The translations under genes and the position numbers were made by a program. The notes below the pieces were generated by a model that was not told the origin of the DNA, did no database searches, and was given only the letters and a program-made list of their open reading frames with translations. Shown here in pieces: positions 24,984-34,015 of a DNA stretch of 64,000 nucleotides (position 1 is the stretch's first letter; the number at the start of each line of letters is the position of its first letter). This DNA is from Acinetobacter sp. (lineage in GTDB: Bacteria; Pseudomonadota; Gammaproteobacteria; Pseudomonadales; Moraxellaceae): NCBI GenBank assembly GCA_031277915.1, contig JAITLL010000018.1, positions 115,728 to 179,727 of the forward strand. The letters are read 5' to 3'.

Positions 24984-26570
24984 TTAATTTTGAGTAAAAT
25001 CAAATGCGTTAGTTAGGTCACCAGTCGCTTGACGGAAACCAGCTAATGGTTTCAAGTTAAAACGTTTGGTAATGAATTTCAGAATAGAAACAGTGTCATA
25101 ATAGGTGTGATCCACAAATCCTTTTTTAGCATACGGAGAAATCACAACTGCAGGGATACGAGTACCTGGACCAAAACGATCACCTTTAGGCGGTGCTACG
25201 TGATCGAAGAAACCACCGTTTTCATCTGTAGTAATAATCACAGCCATATGACCCCATTGTGGGCTTTTTTGCAGTGCTCCAACAATTTTTGCAACTTCTG
25301 CATCAGAACTCTGAATATCTGAATAGCCAGGGTGAGCATTGATGTTCCCAGCCGGCTTATAGAAAGAAACTGCAGGTAAAGTACCAGCTGCAGCATCAGC
25401 ATAGAGGTCAATTGCATCTTTTAAATGAGCAGCACGCTCATTTTGACCAGACGTTGTTGTTGGATCAAAACGAGTATAATAGTTGAATGGTTGATGATGT
25501 GGCTCGAAATCTTCTTGACCTGGTTTTTCAGCCCAAATGATTTTGTACGGGTTCGCTGTAGTACCGATATTCGCGGAGGTACCTTCTTTCAAAGCATTGT
25601 TCCAAGCACCGGCATACCATTTCCAACTAATGCCACCATTACTCAACGTATCACCAATAGTAATGGTTTTGCTGGAATCAATCGGAGGTAATACTGGATT
25701 GTTAGGGTCGGCAGGGTTAGCCAGCATTGGGTTAGCACCTGGTGCAGCTGCCGTAGCTGAAGGTTGATAAGGAGGCAAAATGGTATTCACAGCATAACCG
25801 TCATCAGTATATTGACCATCTTGGACAAACGTAGCCTGACCATTTTGTATACTGTTTGGTGTTTTAGTAGCATTAATCACTAGATTAGAACCGCCTGGCG
25901 TAGTCACTATAGCACGCATACTAGCAGGTGCTGCGGGGTTATATGGCGCACAAGCACATACAAAATATTGATGATTTAGGAACGAACCACCAAATGCACC
26001 CATGAAGAAATTGTCAGCCAATGTATATTGCTGAGCCAGTTTGAATAGGTTCAGACCTGAGCCATCGTAGGTGCCCATAACCAGACCACCACGGTTGGAA
26101 TAAGCAGCAAACATGTTATTTGCTCCACCATTGATCTGCATCTGATTTTGGTAAAAACGGTGAACAAGGTCAGGCCCTGTAGCAGATTGAGCAAGACCAA
26201 CTGGTGCAGCATCAATGCGGAAAGGTGCGTTCGTTAATTTACTGACTAAACCCAAATTTGGATCGGTTTCGCTTCCCCATACTGGAGGCAATGTTGCCAG
26301 CACTGTTTTGCCATCAAAATCAACCTGTGCATTGGCAGTTGTGTAGTTATTTATACCGTTGGCACCTGGGAAATTACCGAACAAGTTATCAAATGAGCGG
26401 TTTTCCAAATAAATCACCACTACGTTTTGTACTTTACTAATATCATTAGGTGCTACCGAAACGCTAGTGTCACTTGATGATTTTCCTACATGACAGCCAA
26501 CCAGAAACATAGGTCCGATGGCCAAAGCAGCAACCAATAGTCCTCGCATCTTTATAGTGTATGTTTTCAT
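24984..26570 (-). CDS. AcpA/phospholipase C-type phosphoesterase lipoprotein
   Basis: The 528-residue protein has a lipoprotein signal with lipobox LVGC. It belongs to the PF04185 phosphoesterase family: VIYLENRSFDNLFGNFPG near the N-terminus supplies the Glu/Asn nucleophile region, and VIITTDENGGFFDHVAPP and GPGTRIPAVVISPYAK are the other conserved blocks. Relatives include AcpA acid phosphatases and non-haemolytic phospholipases C. It is shorter than the neighbouring PlcN-type protein and lacks its C-terminal domains, so a phosphatase role is slightly preferred. AAGGA lies about 10 nt before the ATG. It lies 87 nt downstream of the plc gene on the same strand and may be cotranscribed. Confidence 0.83.
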   Translation of the reverse strand: MKTYTIKMRGLLVAALAIGPMFLVGCHVGKSSSDTSVSVAPNDISKVQNVVVIYLENRSFDNLFGNFPGANGINNYTTANAQVDFDGKTVLATLPPVWGSETDPNLGLVSKLTNAPFRIDAAPVGLAQSATGPDLVHRFYQNQMQINGGANNMFAAYSNRGGLVMGTYDGSGLNLFKLAQQYTLADNFFMGAFGGSFLNHQYFVCACAPYNPAAPASMRAIVTTPGGSNLVINATKTPNSIQNGQATFVQDGQYTDDGYAVNTILPPYQPSATAAAPGANPMLANPADPNNPVLPPIDSSKTITIGDTLSNGGISWKWYAGAWNNALKEGTSANIGTTANPYKIIWAEKPGQEDFEPHHQPFNYYTRFDPTTTSGQNERAAHLKDAIDLYADAAAGTLPAVSFYKPAGNINAHPGYSDIQSSDAEVAKIVGALQKSPQWGHMAVIITTDENGGFFDHVAPPKGDRFGPGTRIPAVVISPYAKKGFVDHTYYDTVSILKFITKRFNLKPLAGFRQATGDLTNAFDFTQN

Positions 26571-26657
26571 TGTAAGCTTTCCTTAATCAGAATAAATTTA
26601 AAAGTATGTCACTGCCGTTACCACAAAAATTAATAGCTAAATAAGTCAAGATAATGA

Positions 26658-28874
26658 CTAACCCAAAAAATAACCAAAAGCTGGATCACTGACAGAATGT
26701 TTGCCATTTTCAACACGCCCTGCAAATCGACGACGGAAGCTTGTTGCTTCTTTACAACTTACTTCATAGTCATACCATTGCCCCGAATCTTTAAGTGCAA
26801 AGTGGATTACTTCTTCAGTATTGGGTTTAACCGTTACTATTTTTTCTGCAAGTTTAAAATAAGCTTTGTCCTTGATTGTCAAGGTACATGGCACGGTGCC
26901 TGTATTGTGTAGTTTTAAATAGACATCACCCGTAACATTGTCATAGCACACTTGAATTTCAGGCAAGACATTGGCTTTGGCAATCTCAGCCATATCGCCT
27001 TTAAAGTAGCGATGGAATCCATTATGGCTGAGTACCCATAAGTCATATTGGTTATGAGTCAGATCCCAAACATCATCTAGCTGTTTGTTAGATTCAACTA
27101 CATACCGACGCGGATATTGATCTAAGTTAAGTTTGTCATAAACATGGAATAAACCGCCTTGACCTCCTACATTGGCAAATTTTAACTGTATCGAGGTAGC
27201 ACTTGTGACAGCACTGGTATGTAAAATATAAGGTAATGCTCGAGAAGGGCGAATCCCTTTTTCTTGTTGCGGCATTTGTTGATTTGCGGGCACAGTAATT
27301 GCTGGTAATTTACCTTGCTGTTTTGCAATTGCATCAACTTCAGCTTGCGTCTTACGGCCATCCAATGTAGGTAAATTTAGATCATTTGGATTTTTAAAAT
27401 CAAAAGCTGATGTCAAATCACCACATACTGCTCGTCTAAATGCTCCAATATTAGGTTCTGGGACATTAAAGCGTTTTTCTAAAAATTGAATTACAGATGT
27501 ATGGTCAAAGCTTTGAGAATTTACCCAACCACCGCGACTCCATGGAGAAATGATATACATTGGAACACGCATTCCTGGACCAAAAGGTTGTCCATCGCCA
27601 TAACTTAAACCATCTTTACGGCTCAGTTTGGGTTGTGCTGCTGTTCCTTCTGGAAATGGATAATTACAATATTCATAAGCCATTTCTGTGCTGTTAATAG
27701 TACTTTTTCCATAGGTTTTTCCAGTTGAATTGTCATAAAATGGTGCTGTTGGCGGTGCTAAATGGTCAAAATACCCGTCATTTTCATCATAGTTAATGAT
27801 CAGTACCGTTTTACTCCAGACTTCAGGATTTGCAGTTAATGCATCCAGTAACTCTTGTACATACCAGCCACCTTGAACTGGTGAAGATGGAAATGGATGT
27901 TCTGAATATAATGCTGTTGGTACAACCCATGAAACCTCTGGTAAGGTATTACTTAAAACGTCTTTTTTTAGCGTATCAAATAAACCATTATTAGGAAGTG
28001 AGTTTGCAATACCTTTAAACAATGGATTATTGAGATCATCAATACTTGGGTCATACGCAGCATATATAGCAGAAGAGCCATAGTCATTTGAAACACGACG
28101 ACTAGCAGGCGCTTTTTCGTTTGCTGCACGGAATTGACGAAATGAAATGAGTTGATTACAACCAAAATTATCGGGCATATTTTGATAAACACGCCATTTT
28201 ACTCCCGCAGCTTCTAAGCGTTCAGCATAGGTAGTCCACGTTAAGCCTTGACTAGACGGCCCCATCACGTCAAGCTCATTGTTGAGCAGATTGACACCAG
28301 CAGGTTTTGCACCGTTTGAACCAGTGTAGAAAAACAACCGGTTAGAATGAGTTCCTGTATGCATCGCACAATGATTATTATCACAAAGTGTAAATGCTTC
28401 AGCTAGAGCATGTTGAAAAGTTAGTTCTTTGTTTGGAAAATAAGCCATAGAATGGTCTTTTTTAATTTTTGGCCAATTTCCCATGCGCCCACCATCCCAT
28501 GCTTGATGTGAGTCGATCCAGGTATGCGGTGTACTCATTAAACGTTGAGCATTACCCTTTTCACTATCAAGTTCATAAGGTAAAACTTGATTATTTGATG
28601 CATTTAGTTGTTGCCATACATTTCGACCATTTGACAGAGGAATGGTAAAACGGTCACCAAAACCACGATATCCTTTACGTGTACCATAATAACTATCGAA
28701 AGAACGGTTTTCTAGCATCAACATAACCACATGTTTTACATCTTGAATGGTGCCAGTTTTGTTATAAGCATCAATGGCTAATGCTTTTTGAATTGAAGCA
28801 GGAAATGCAGCCAAAGCCCCTAGCCCGGTTAATCCTTTTAAAAAATTTCGTCTATTCATTTTAATATTTTGCAT
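26658..28874 (-). CDS. plc: Phosphocholine-specific phospholipase C, Tat-exported
   Basis: The 738-residue protein has the full PlcN architecture. A Tat signal (NRRNFLKGLTGLGALAAF) comes first, then the catalytic PF04185 domain with MLMLENRSFDSYYGTRKG, NNHCAMHTGTHSNR, INYDENDGYFDHLAPP and GPGMRVPMYIISPWSRGG. Two C-terminal DUF756-type domains follow (about 560-725). Such enzymes cleave phosphatidylcholine and related lipids outside the cell and can supply phosphate and carbon. A. baumannii carries two plc-type genes implicated in virulence (from memory). AGGA lies 8 nt before the ATG. It follows a tiny lipoprotein gene by 16 nt. Confidence 0.9.
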   Translation of the reverse strand: MQNIKMNRRNFLKGLTGLGALAAFPASIQKALAIDAYNKTGTIQDVKHVVMLMLENRSFDSYYGTRKGYRGFGDRFTIPLSNGRNVWQQLNASNNQVLPYELDSEKGNAQRLMSTPHTWIDSHQAWDGGRMGNWPKIKKDHSMAYFPNKELTFQHALAEAFTLCDNNHCAMHTGTHSNRLFFYTGSNGAKPAGVNLLNNELDVMGPSSQGLTWTTYAERLEAAGVKWRVYQNMPDNFGCNQLISFRQFRAANEKAPASRRVSNDYGSSAIYAAYDPSIDDLNNPLFKGIANSLPNNGLFDTLKKDVLSNTLPEVSWVVPTALYSEHPFPSSPVQGGWYVQELLDALTANPEVWSKTVLIINYDENDGYFDHLAPPTAPFYDNSTGKTYGKSTINSTEMAYEYCNYPFPEGTAAQPKLSRKDGLSYGDGQPFGPGMRVPMYIISPWSRGGWVNSQSFDHTSVIQFLEKRFNVPEPNIGAFRRAVCGDLTSAFDFKNPNDLNLPTLDGRKTQAEVDAIAKQQGKLPAITVPANQQMPQQEKGIRPSRALPYILHTSAVTSATSIQLKFANVGGQGGLFHVYDKLNLDQYPRRYVVESNKQLDDVWDLTHNQYDLWVLSHNGFHRYFKGDMAEIAKANVLPEIQVCYDNVTGDVYLKLHNTGTVPCTLTIKDKAYFKLAEKIVTVKPNTEEVIHFALKDSGQWYDYEVSCKEATSFRRRFAGRVENGKHSVSDPAFGYFLG

Positions 28875-28890
28875 TTTAGATTTCCTGCAG

Positions 28891-29046
28891 TTATGGTGCG
28901 CAATTCAATTTGGCTTGTTCTGGTTTTTTTTGATCATTTGCAGAATCATGACTATCGTTACATGCAGTCAATCCAGCACAGAATACGAAACATAAAAACA
29001 ACCTGTAGAGCAGGTGTTTTTTTAAAAAGAATATGGAATATTTCAT
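28891..29046 (-). CDS. Small lipoprotein encoded just upstream of plc
   Basis: A 51-residue frame has a basic start (KYSIFFLKKHLLYR), a hydrophobic stretch LFLCFVFCAGLTAC that ends in a clear lipobox Cys, and a short polar tail ending LNCAP. It ends 16 nt before the plc ATG on the same strand, so an operon is likely. It is too short for most gene finders. Proposed role: a membrane-anchored partner of the phospholipase or simply a leader; function unknown. Confidence 0.65.
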   Translation of the reverse strand: MKYSIFFLKKHLLYRLFLCFVFCAGLTACNDSHDSANDQKKPEQAKLNCAP

Positions 29047-29364
29047 AACATTTTCTTAAAAATTAAATATTCAATTTAAATAATATATATTACAATATTA
29101 TTGATATTTTGCTTAAATAATATTACAAATAAATTAATTTTCTTAATCATTATTATTTAATTAATTTAATATTTTTATACATTTACTAAAATATAAAACA
29201 AACTCAATCAGTAAAATATATTTGAGATACGACCAATTCAACACATCATTTAATTGATAGTCAGATTGATCCACACTATTGTATTATTAAGTTTATTTAA
29301 AAAATATTCATTAAAAGTTCAAAATACAAAATTGCTGAACTATCTTCACTATTTTGGGTAAAAA
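29047..29364. other. AT-rich intergenic DNA, no gene recognised
   Basis: This 318-bp spacer is very AT-rich and lies upstream of the plc operon; it must contain its promoter. I see no conserved box or repeat. Confidence 0.5.
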
Positions 29365-29931
29365 TCACTGTGCCCAATAGCCTTTTATTGGCTTAGCCAT
29401 TAAGGCTAGTGTAGCAATAAGACTTATTTCTATCGAAAATGACCAACATATATGACCGATCATTTCGCTCCAAAATTCATATCCATTTAAATTCAATAAC
29501 CATCCTGTTTTCCCATGGAGATAAGATGGATGTCTAAAGCCTAAAGCAGGAATTAATATTCCATGCATGAGTAATGTAATAAAAACACCATAAATAACAC
29601 CATATCCCACTCTTATCTTGGGTGTAATTGCAGATATTAATATATATATAAACGCGAAAATAAAGCTAAAAACCCAGTGATAAAGTATAACTGCCCCTGG
29701 AAGATTGACTCCTTGGTATACGTAGTCAAGGGAGTGAGAATTAAATCCCAACCATCCTAACCAGGCATCTATGTTTGCTGCGGGAGGTGATATTTCGCCA
29801 ATTACTCTGGGAGGCAGATTAGTTTCTGTACCCGATTTCACTAAAGAGCTAATACCTCCACCAATGAGAGTGGATATGACTAAAACCGAAATATTTTTTT
29901 TACAACCATTTTTATAAACTCCATTTGCCAC
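29365..29931 (-). CDS. yagU: YagU-like inner-membrane protein (DUF1440)
   Basis: The start is GTG at 29931, with AGGGGG about 9 nt upstream, giving 188 residues. There are four hydrophobic segments and the family blocks LVKSGTETNLPPR, SPPAANIDAWLGWLG, YHWVFSFIFAFIY, GVIYGVFITLLMHG and GHICWSFSIEISLIAT. E. coli YagU is linked to acid resistance (from memory). It stands alone. Confidence 0.8.
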   Translation of the reverse strand: MANGVYKNGCKKNISVLVISTLIGGGISSLVKSGTETNLPPRVIGEISPPAANIDAWLGWLGFNSHSLDYVYQGVNLPGAVILYHWVFSFIFAFIYILISAITPKIRVGYGVIYGVFITLLMHGILIPALGFRHPSYLHGKTGWLLNLNGYEFWSEMIGHICWSFSIEISLIATLALMAKPIKGYWAQ

Positions 29932-29952
29932 GTTTAGTTTCCCCCTATCCAA

Positions 29953-30123
29953 TTAACGATGACCACCGTGTGATTCTACAATTCTCCTCATAGTTTCAAC
30001 CTTTTGAATAAATTGCTCATTGTGTACCCTTCGTGCTAGATGCGGTGGACAGTTAACACCCAAATAAACGATATAATCATTCCTTAAATCTCTAGAAAGT
30101 AAACATTTGGCAATAGAATAGAA
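29953..30123 (-). pseudogene. C-terminal relic of an unrecognised protein
   Basis: An open stretch of 56 codons without a start reads NDYIVYLGVNCPPHLARRVH, continues NEQFIQKVETMRRI and ends SHGGHR. It is well-ordered protein sequence that I cannot assign. The frame opens exactly where diverged repeat A begins, suggesting the repeat's arrival cut the gene. Confidence 0.4.
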
Positions 30124-30430
30124 TTAGGAGCGAATAGAATCTATAAACATTTAGAGATGTGGGATAGAAACCTGCTCTAAAAGAGATTTTTTGAAATACT
30201 TTCACAAATAGCAACATTCTTATTTATTAATCGTATGAGCTGTGCATTTATATGTGGAGCAAGATTAAGAACTTCTCAATGAAATTCAGTTGGTAATCCT
30301 ACCTTAGGTGATGGAACTAAAAAGCTCTCTGCTAGACTTATCTATGAAACCTTTACTAAAGACAAAGGCTAGTTCCCAATACAAAGTTATACCGATAGAA
30401 GCTGATTAACGGCACTATTTCTATAGAATT
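30113..30430 (+). repeat. Diverged intergenic repeat, copy A
   Basis: This is the longest member of a three-copy family. AGAATAGAATTAGGAGCGAA TAGAATCTATAA matches copy B at 24518, and AATCGTATGAGCTGTGCATTT matches copy C near 11795. No intact frame is visible. It fills much of the 750-bp gap before the next gene; 30431-30681 holds nothing further I can support. Confidence 0.6.
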
Positions 30431-30681
30431 ATTTTAGTAGACCTTTTCAAAGTGAATTGAACCAATTTAGAATTATTTGAAATTTTTTATAAAGGTTATT
30501 CCACTACTTGAGAAGGTGAATAAAACTTATTGCTTGTTAAAATGGTACACCTGAAATATTCAAACTGGTTTTTACTCTTATAATATAAGGTTATTTGATA
30601 AAGCAGATATGTAGGGCTTGCTGATATAATTTTTACCTCCCTACGGTCTTTGTCTGAAAGGAAAAGAATGAGTGACTCGTT

Positions 30682-31317
30682 GTGAAATCTAAGTTTAAGT
30701 TTGGCTTTATTTTCATATCTCTTTTAATGATAGCTTGTAGCCAAAAAAATACACCTAAAGCGAATACCATTACTGAAAAAGATGTAACAAAAGCTAGTGA
30801 GGCTTCCCTATACGAACAGTTTAATCGGCTTTATTACACAAAGTTCTTGTATAAATCAGCATATACCATTACCGAGGAAGATGTTGCACAAGATAGTGAA
30901 ATTTCTCTATATGAACAATTTAAACGGCTTTATTACACAAAGTTCTTTTACAAATCAGCATACCATGAAGCTAACAAGGTAACTGAAACCAATGATCAGT
31001 TGCTAAATTATGCGACTTTTTTAATACACGCAATAAATACAACTTACGACTCATTAAACTTAAAGCTTAGTGATGATCTTGATTTAATGGCTGCTGGTAA
31101 GAAAAGTAAGATATCTATTGATGCTCTAGACTCACTATGTGTAAATAATAAATACATTGAAAAATATTTACAAATTAAGGAAAAAAGCGGAAGTAAAGTA
31201 TCTACTGAAGCTAAGAAACTATCTAAAGAGGCTTTGGTTCTTCAACCGAAAGTTGAGAAAATCATAATGAGAACTGATCTACCATTGAATGATATTGAAT
31301 GTAAAAAATTAAAGTAA
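30682..31317 (+). CDS. Lipoprotein with a tandem 33-residue duplication
   Basis: The 211-residue protein starts at GTG with a signal peptide and lipobox LMIAC. Residues about 29-61 and 62-94 repeat one another (ITEKDVTKASEASLYEQFNR versus ITEEDVAQDSEISLYEQFKR, then LYYTKFxYKSAY in both), from a 99-bp tandem duplication at 30765-30962. The rest is helical and rich in Lys and Ser (YLQIKEKSGSKVSTEAKKLS). I do not recognise the family. The single-copy form would have about 178 residues. No good Shine-Dalgarno stands before the GTG, so the start is uncertain. Confidence 0.65.
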   Translation: MKSKFKFGFIFISLLMIACSQKNTPKANTITEKDVTKASEASLYEQFNRLYYTKFLYKSAYTITEEDVAQDSEISLYEQFKRLYYTKFFYKSAYHEANKVTETNDQLLNYATFLIHAINTTYDSLNLKLSDDLDLMAAGKKSKISIDALDSLCVNNKYIEKYLQIKEKSGSKVSTEAKKLSKEALVLQPKVEKIIMRTDLPLNDIECKKLK

Positions 31318-31428
31318 ATTGAGATAAAATAGTAACTGTGGCTGATACATACACATGATCAACTATGTTTACTTTCCTTAAGGTAGGAAAACCCCACTAA
31401 TGTGAGGTTTAAAGCCTGAAAAAGTTAT

Positions 31429-31875
31429 TTAGCTAAGAAGTTTGTCTACATTCTTTTCAATTAATTGTTTACTTTGATTATTGAGTAAATAGAAGTAACC
31501 AATCAATCCAAAGAATGCTACAGCATAAAGAATAACAATCCATATATATTTAAATATGTTATCAAATAACATATGATTCATCATGTCTACATCAATATCG
31601 ATTCCAAAATTGTGTATATACCGACTTAAGAATAAAGCAATACAATAAATCAATATAGGAACTGCAAGAACTCCTGTCCAGACATTAATCTTATTTTTCT
31701 TCAGTTCAATTTTTCTAAACTCATCTTCACCAAAAAACTTTTCGACCTCAACAACTTGTTTATTCAAATCATCTTTTAGTGATATAGGTAATCTCTTATC
31801 TTTAATATGATATTGAACATCTTTTAATATTTCTGCATTTTCTAGGGTTTCACCTAAAATTCTTAAATTTCCCAT
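31429..31875 (-). CDS. Small membrane protein with two helices, unknown function
   Basis: The 148-residue protein has a polar, charged first half (about 1-68) and two membrane helices (VWTGVLAVPILIYCIALFL and IFKYIWIVILYAVAFFGLIG), ending in a charged tail. No family was recognised. It stands between two lipoprotein genes, converging on the one at 30.7 kb. The spacer 31318-31428 has a CCCCACT/GTGAGG hairpin at about 31390-31408. Confidence 0.55.
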   Translation of the reverse strand: MGNLRILGETLENAEILKDVQYHIKDKRLPISLKDDLNKQVVEVEKFFGEDEFRKIELKKNKINVWTGVLAVPILIYCIALFLSRYIHNFGIDIDVDMMNHMLFDNIFKYIWIVILYAVAFFGLIGYFYLLNNQSKQLIEKNVDKLLS

Positions 31876-32148
31876 AAAAAACTATAATATATTCAGTAAA
31901 AATATGGATTTTAGAATAAATTAGAAGTTTAAAAGCTTTTTTTAACATAAAAGTAATAAATTGAATCACTTTTAACCATTTCCACTGCTATCTTTAGTTT
32001 TGATAATCCATTCCCATATCACGAATGAATATATGAATTGACTTCAACCATCTGCATTGGCAACTGAAATAAAATCAATGTCCGTGAAAAATACAATGAG
32101 CGATAAGCCATAACCATGAATTGTACTTTGGCTATCTTCTTCTGAAGG

Positions 32149-32178
32149 CCTGTTGAGTTTGTATATAAACTCAACAGG
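32149..32178. other. Perfect 12-bp inverted repeat downstream of a small secreted protein gene
   Basis: CCTGTTGAGTTT pairs with AAACTCAACAGG around a six-base loop. It has no T-run on either side, so it may be a stabilising stem or a factor-assisted terminator. The rest of the 341-bp gap 31876-32216 is featureless apart from possible decayed coding sequence. Confidence 0.55.
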
Positions 32179-32216
32179 AGCAAGCTTGTACTTATCATGC
32201 ATTGGGTATGTCAATG

Positions 32217-32408
32217 CTAGTGAATATCGGTTCTTTTATCTTCCGTGGCCGCTCTGGCTGCTACAACGTTACCCAAGTTATTATTAGCGATTTTAAAATC
32301 GCTCCAATCGCCATTTTTCACATAATCTTTTACACCACTTTTTAAATTTTCAGCAAAAATTCCTTGGATACAGTAAGATAACAAACCAACTAAAAACAAT
32401 TTTTTCAT
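32217..32408 (-). CDS. Small secreted protein, unknown function
   Basis: The 63-residue protein has a clear Sec signal peptide (KKLFLVGLLSYCIQGIFA) and a 44-residue mature part containing GVKDYVKNGDWSDFK and a basic-acidic end. No domain was recognised. It could be a truncated relic of a longer protein. It stands 59 bp downstream of the RsiV-like lipoprotein gene on the same strand, so they may be cotranscribed. Confidence 0.5.
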   Translation of the reverse strand: MKKLFLVGLLSYCIQGIFAENLKSGVKDYVKNGDWSDFKIANNNLGNVVAARAATEDKRTDIH

Positions 32409-32467
32409 GAATTAACCTATGAAATCTCAATATATAATTTAGGCAATTTATAAATTATTATAAATAT

Positions 32468-33298
32468 CTACACTTCGGTTTTTAAAGCAGGTATTGGTGG
32501 TAAAAACTCTGGTTTTATCAGTTGGTCTGTATGATAGAGTTCTAAACTCACCGGACCTGCGGCATATGGAGCCAATTCGTAAAGCTGAAAATCAAATGTA
32601 ATAGCACCTGATTGATTGATATAGAAATTTTCACTTACTTTAAAGTCTTCCTTAGTAATATAAGGCTCCATATCTTTTTCTTGACACCAATATTCGTATT
32701 GTTTCCACAATTCATCTTTAAGTGCATTCATTTTTCCATTAACTATAATATCTTTTAATACAATGCGCTTTTTACTTTTTAAGTCAAAAACATAATCTTC
32801 AAAAGTTGATATACCATGTGCTCCGCCAGAATATTCCGAGCTAACTTTTGAAAGTTGCACATATTGACCAAACTGTCCATTAAAGCGATAAACTACACTA
32901 TCTGACCAGTTATTAAGTCCCTCAGCTTGAGTTTGATTTAATTGCTTTTGCTTTTCTGATGGAAGACTAAGAGCATCCGCATAATCCTTACGAATTTCCT
33001 TATCAATTACTTGATCAATCCAATTAATATTACTTTTAAGTGCAATAGCTTCTTTAGAAGTACATACAATTCCCTCAACATCTGGATTAGGCCCACAAAT
33101 TTTTGGCTGTTCAAACTTTACAAAAAAATTGCGCGCTATCATGGCAGGAATAACATTCTCTTCTTTTGGAGGTGGTTCTTCCGTTTTTGTAGTTGGTGTT
33201 TTTTCTACTTTTTCTGTAGTTTTTTCTTCTACTTTTTTGACACAACCACTCAATATAAATGGTATCAACACTAAGCCAAGAACATTTTTATTCATCAA
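32468..33298 (-). CDS. RsiV/DUF3298-type lipoprotein
   Basis: The 276-residue protein has a lipobox (ILSGC), a low-complexity Lys/Glu/Thr/Pro linker at about 22-50, and a C-terminal DUF3298 domain. Its markers are VSSEYSGGAHGISTFEDYVF and the later YELAPYAAGPVSLEL, both characteristic of RsiV-like and YiiQ-type periplasmic domains, some of which bind lysozyme. Here it is most likely an anchored envelope protein. Whether it binds a peptidoglycan enzyme is unknown. Confidence 0.78.
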   Translation of the reverse strand: MMNKNVLGLVLIPFILSGCVKKVEEKTTEKVEKTPTTKTEEPPPKEENVIPAMIARNFFVKFEQPKICGPNPDVEGIVCTSKEAIALKSNINWIDQVIDKEIRKDYADALSLPSEKQKQLNQTQAEGLNNWSDSVVYRFNGQFGQYVQLSKVSSEYSGGAHGISTFEDYVFDLKSKKRIVLKDIIVNGKMNALKDELWKQYEYWCQEKDMEPYITKEDFKVSENFYINQSGAITFDFQLYELAPYAAGPVSLELYHTDQLIKPEFLPPIPALKTEV

Positions 33299-33482
33299 TT
33301 TTACCTTTGCACAATTTCATTTATCTTTTAAATTAAGTTCTAAAGAATTTAAAATTCACAAACATTTTAATTGAAATAAGGGAGACTTTATATGTAGATA
33401 TATTTTTTGCACAGTAGTATTTATTTTATTTTTATAATTCAATAGAATGCCCACATAAATGTTTATAAGAAAATGAAAAACT

Positions 33483-33869
33483 ATGTGGCTTAAATTTGTT
33501 TTGTATCCTCTTGGTATGTTTGTACTTTGGCAAACTATTTTCATCATCGAACAAACTTCCTTAGAAAGCTTAAATACACCAAAATTACTTTTGACTATAA
33601 TTACACTCATTATAAATTGGGGAATGCAAATTTTGATTGGATATAAAATTGCTCAATTAGCACCAAAACATAAATTTATAGTAAGTACGACCTATATTAT
33701 CTTTTTCACGTTTATGATCACGATCTATTCTATAACTATATTATTAGAGGGTTTGAAAGTTGCCCCTCAAAAAATTTGGATGGGTTATTTATTTTTTCAT
33801 CTAATTGGTATGTTCATATATTTTGCAAATAATAAGGATGAATTTTGCTGGGACAACTTACTAAAGTAA
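33483..33869 (+). CDS. Four-helix membrane protein, unknown function
   Basis: The 128-residue protein has four hydrophobic segments (FVLYPLGMFVLWQTIFII, LLTIITLIINWGMQILIG, YIIFFTFMITIYSITILL, GYLFFHLIGMFIYFA) joined by short charged loops. No family was recognised. The Shine-Dalgarno is weak. It is divergent from the RsiV-like gene. Confidence 0.5.
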   Translation: MWLKFVLYPLGMFVLWQTIFIIEQTSLESLNTPKLLLTIITLIINWGMQILIGYKIAQLAPKHKFIVSTTYIIFFTFMITIYSITILLEGLKVAPQKIWMGYLFFHLIGMFIYFANNKDEFCWDNLLK

Positions 33870-34015
33870 CCAGTATTTTTAATACCTATTTCTTATTCTA
33901 TATTAAGTAAGAACCTGATCATTTTTTTCTTAATTTTTTGTCAAAAAACATCATATTAGACAAATTTTCGTATAAATTACACGTCTAGGTGAGTTGAGTA
34001 ATCTAAAGGAAAGAA

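Noticed and set aside
31974-31985. CCATTTCCACTG match to the base of the ssrA-tail fragment
   Set aside because: Twelve matching bases within apparent decayed coding DNA, without the T-arm, are not enough to propose an att partner; chance is plausible.
32149-32178. Perfect hairpin as a classic terminator
   Set aside because: It has no T-run on either strand, so it is listed only as an inverted repeat.
33011-33374. Plus-strand Phe-rich frames opposite the RsiV-like gene
   Set aside because: The composition mirrors the Lys/Glu-rich linker on the other strand; these are shadows of the real gene.
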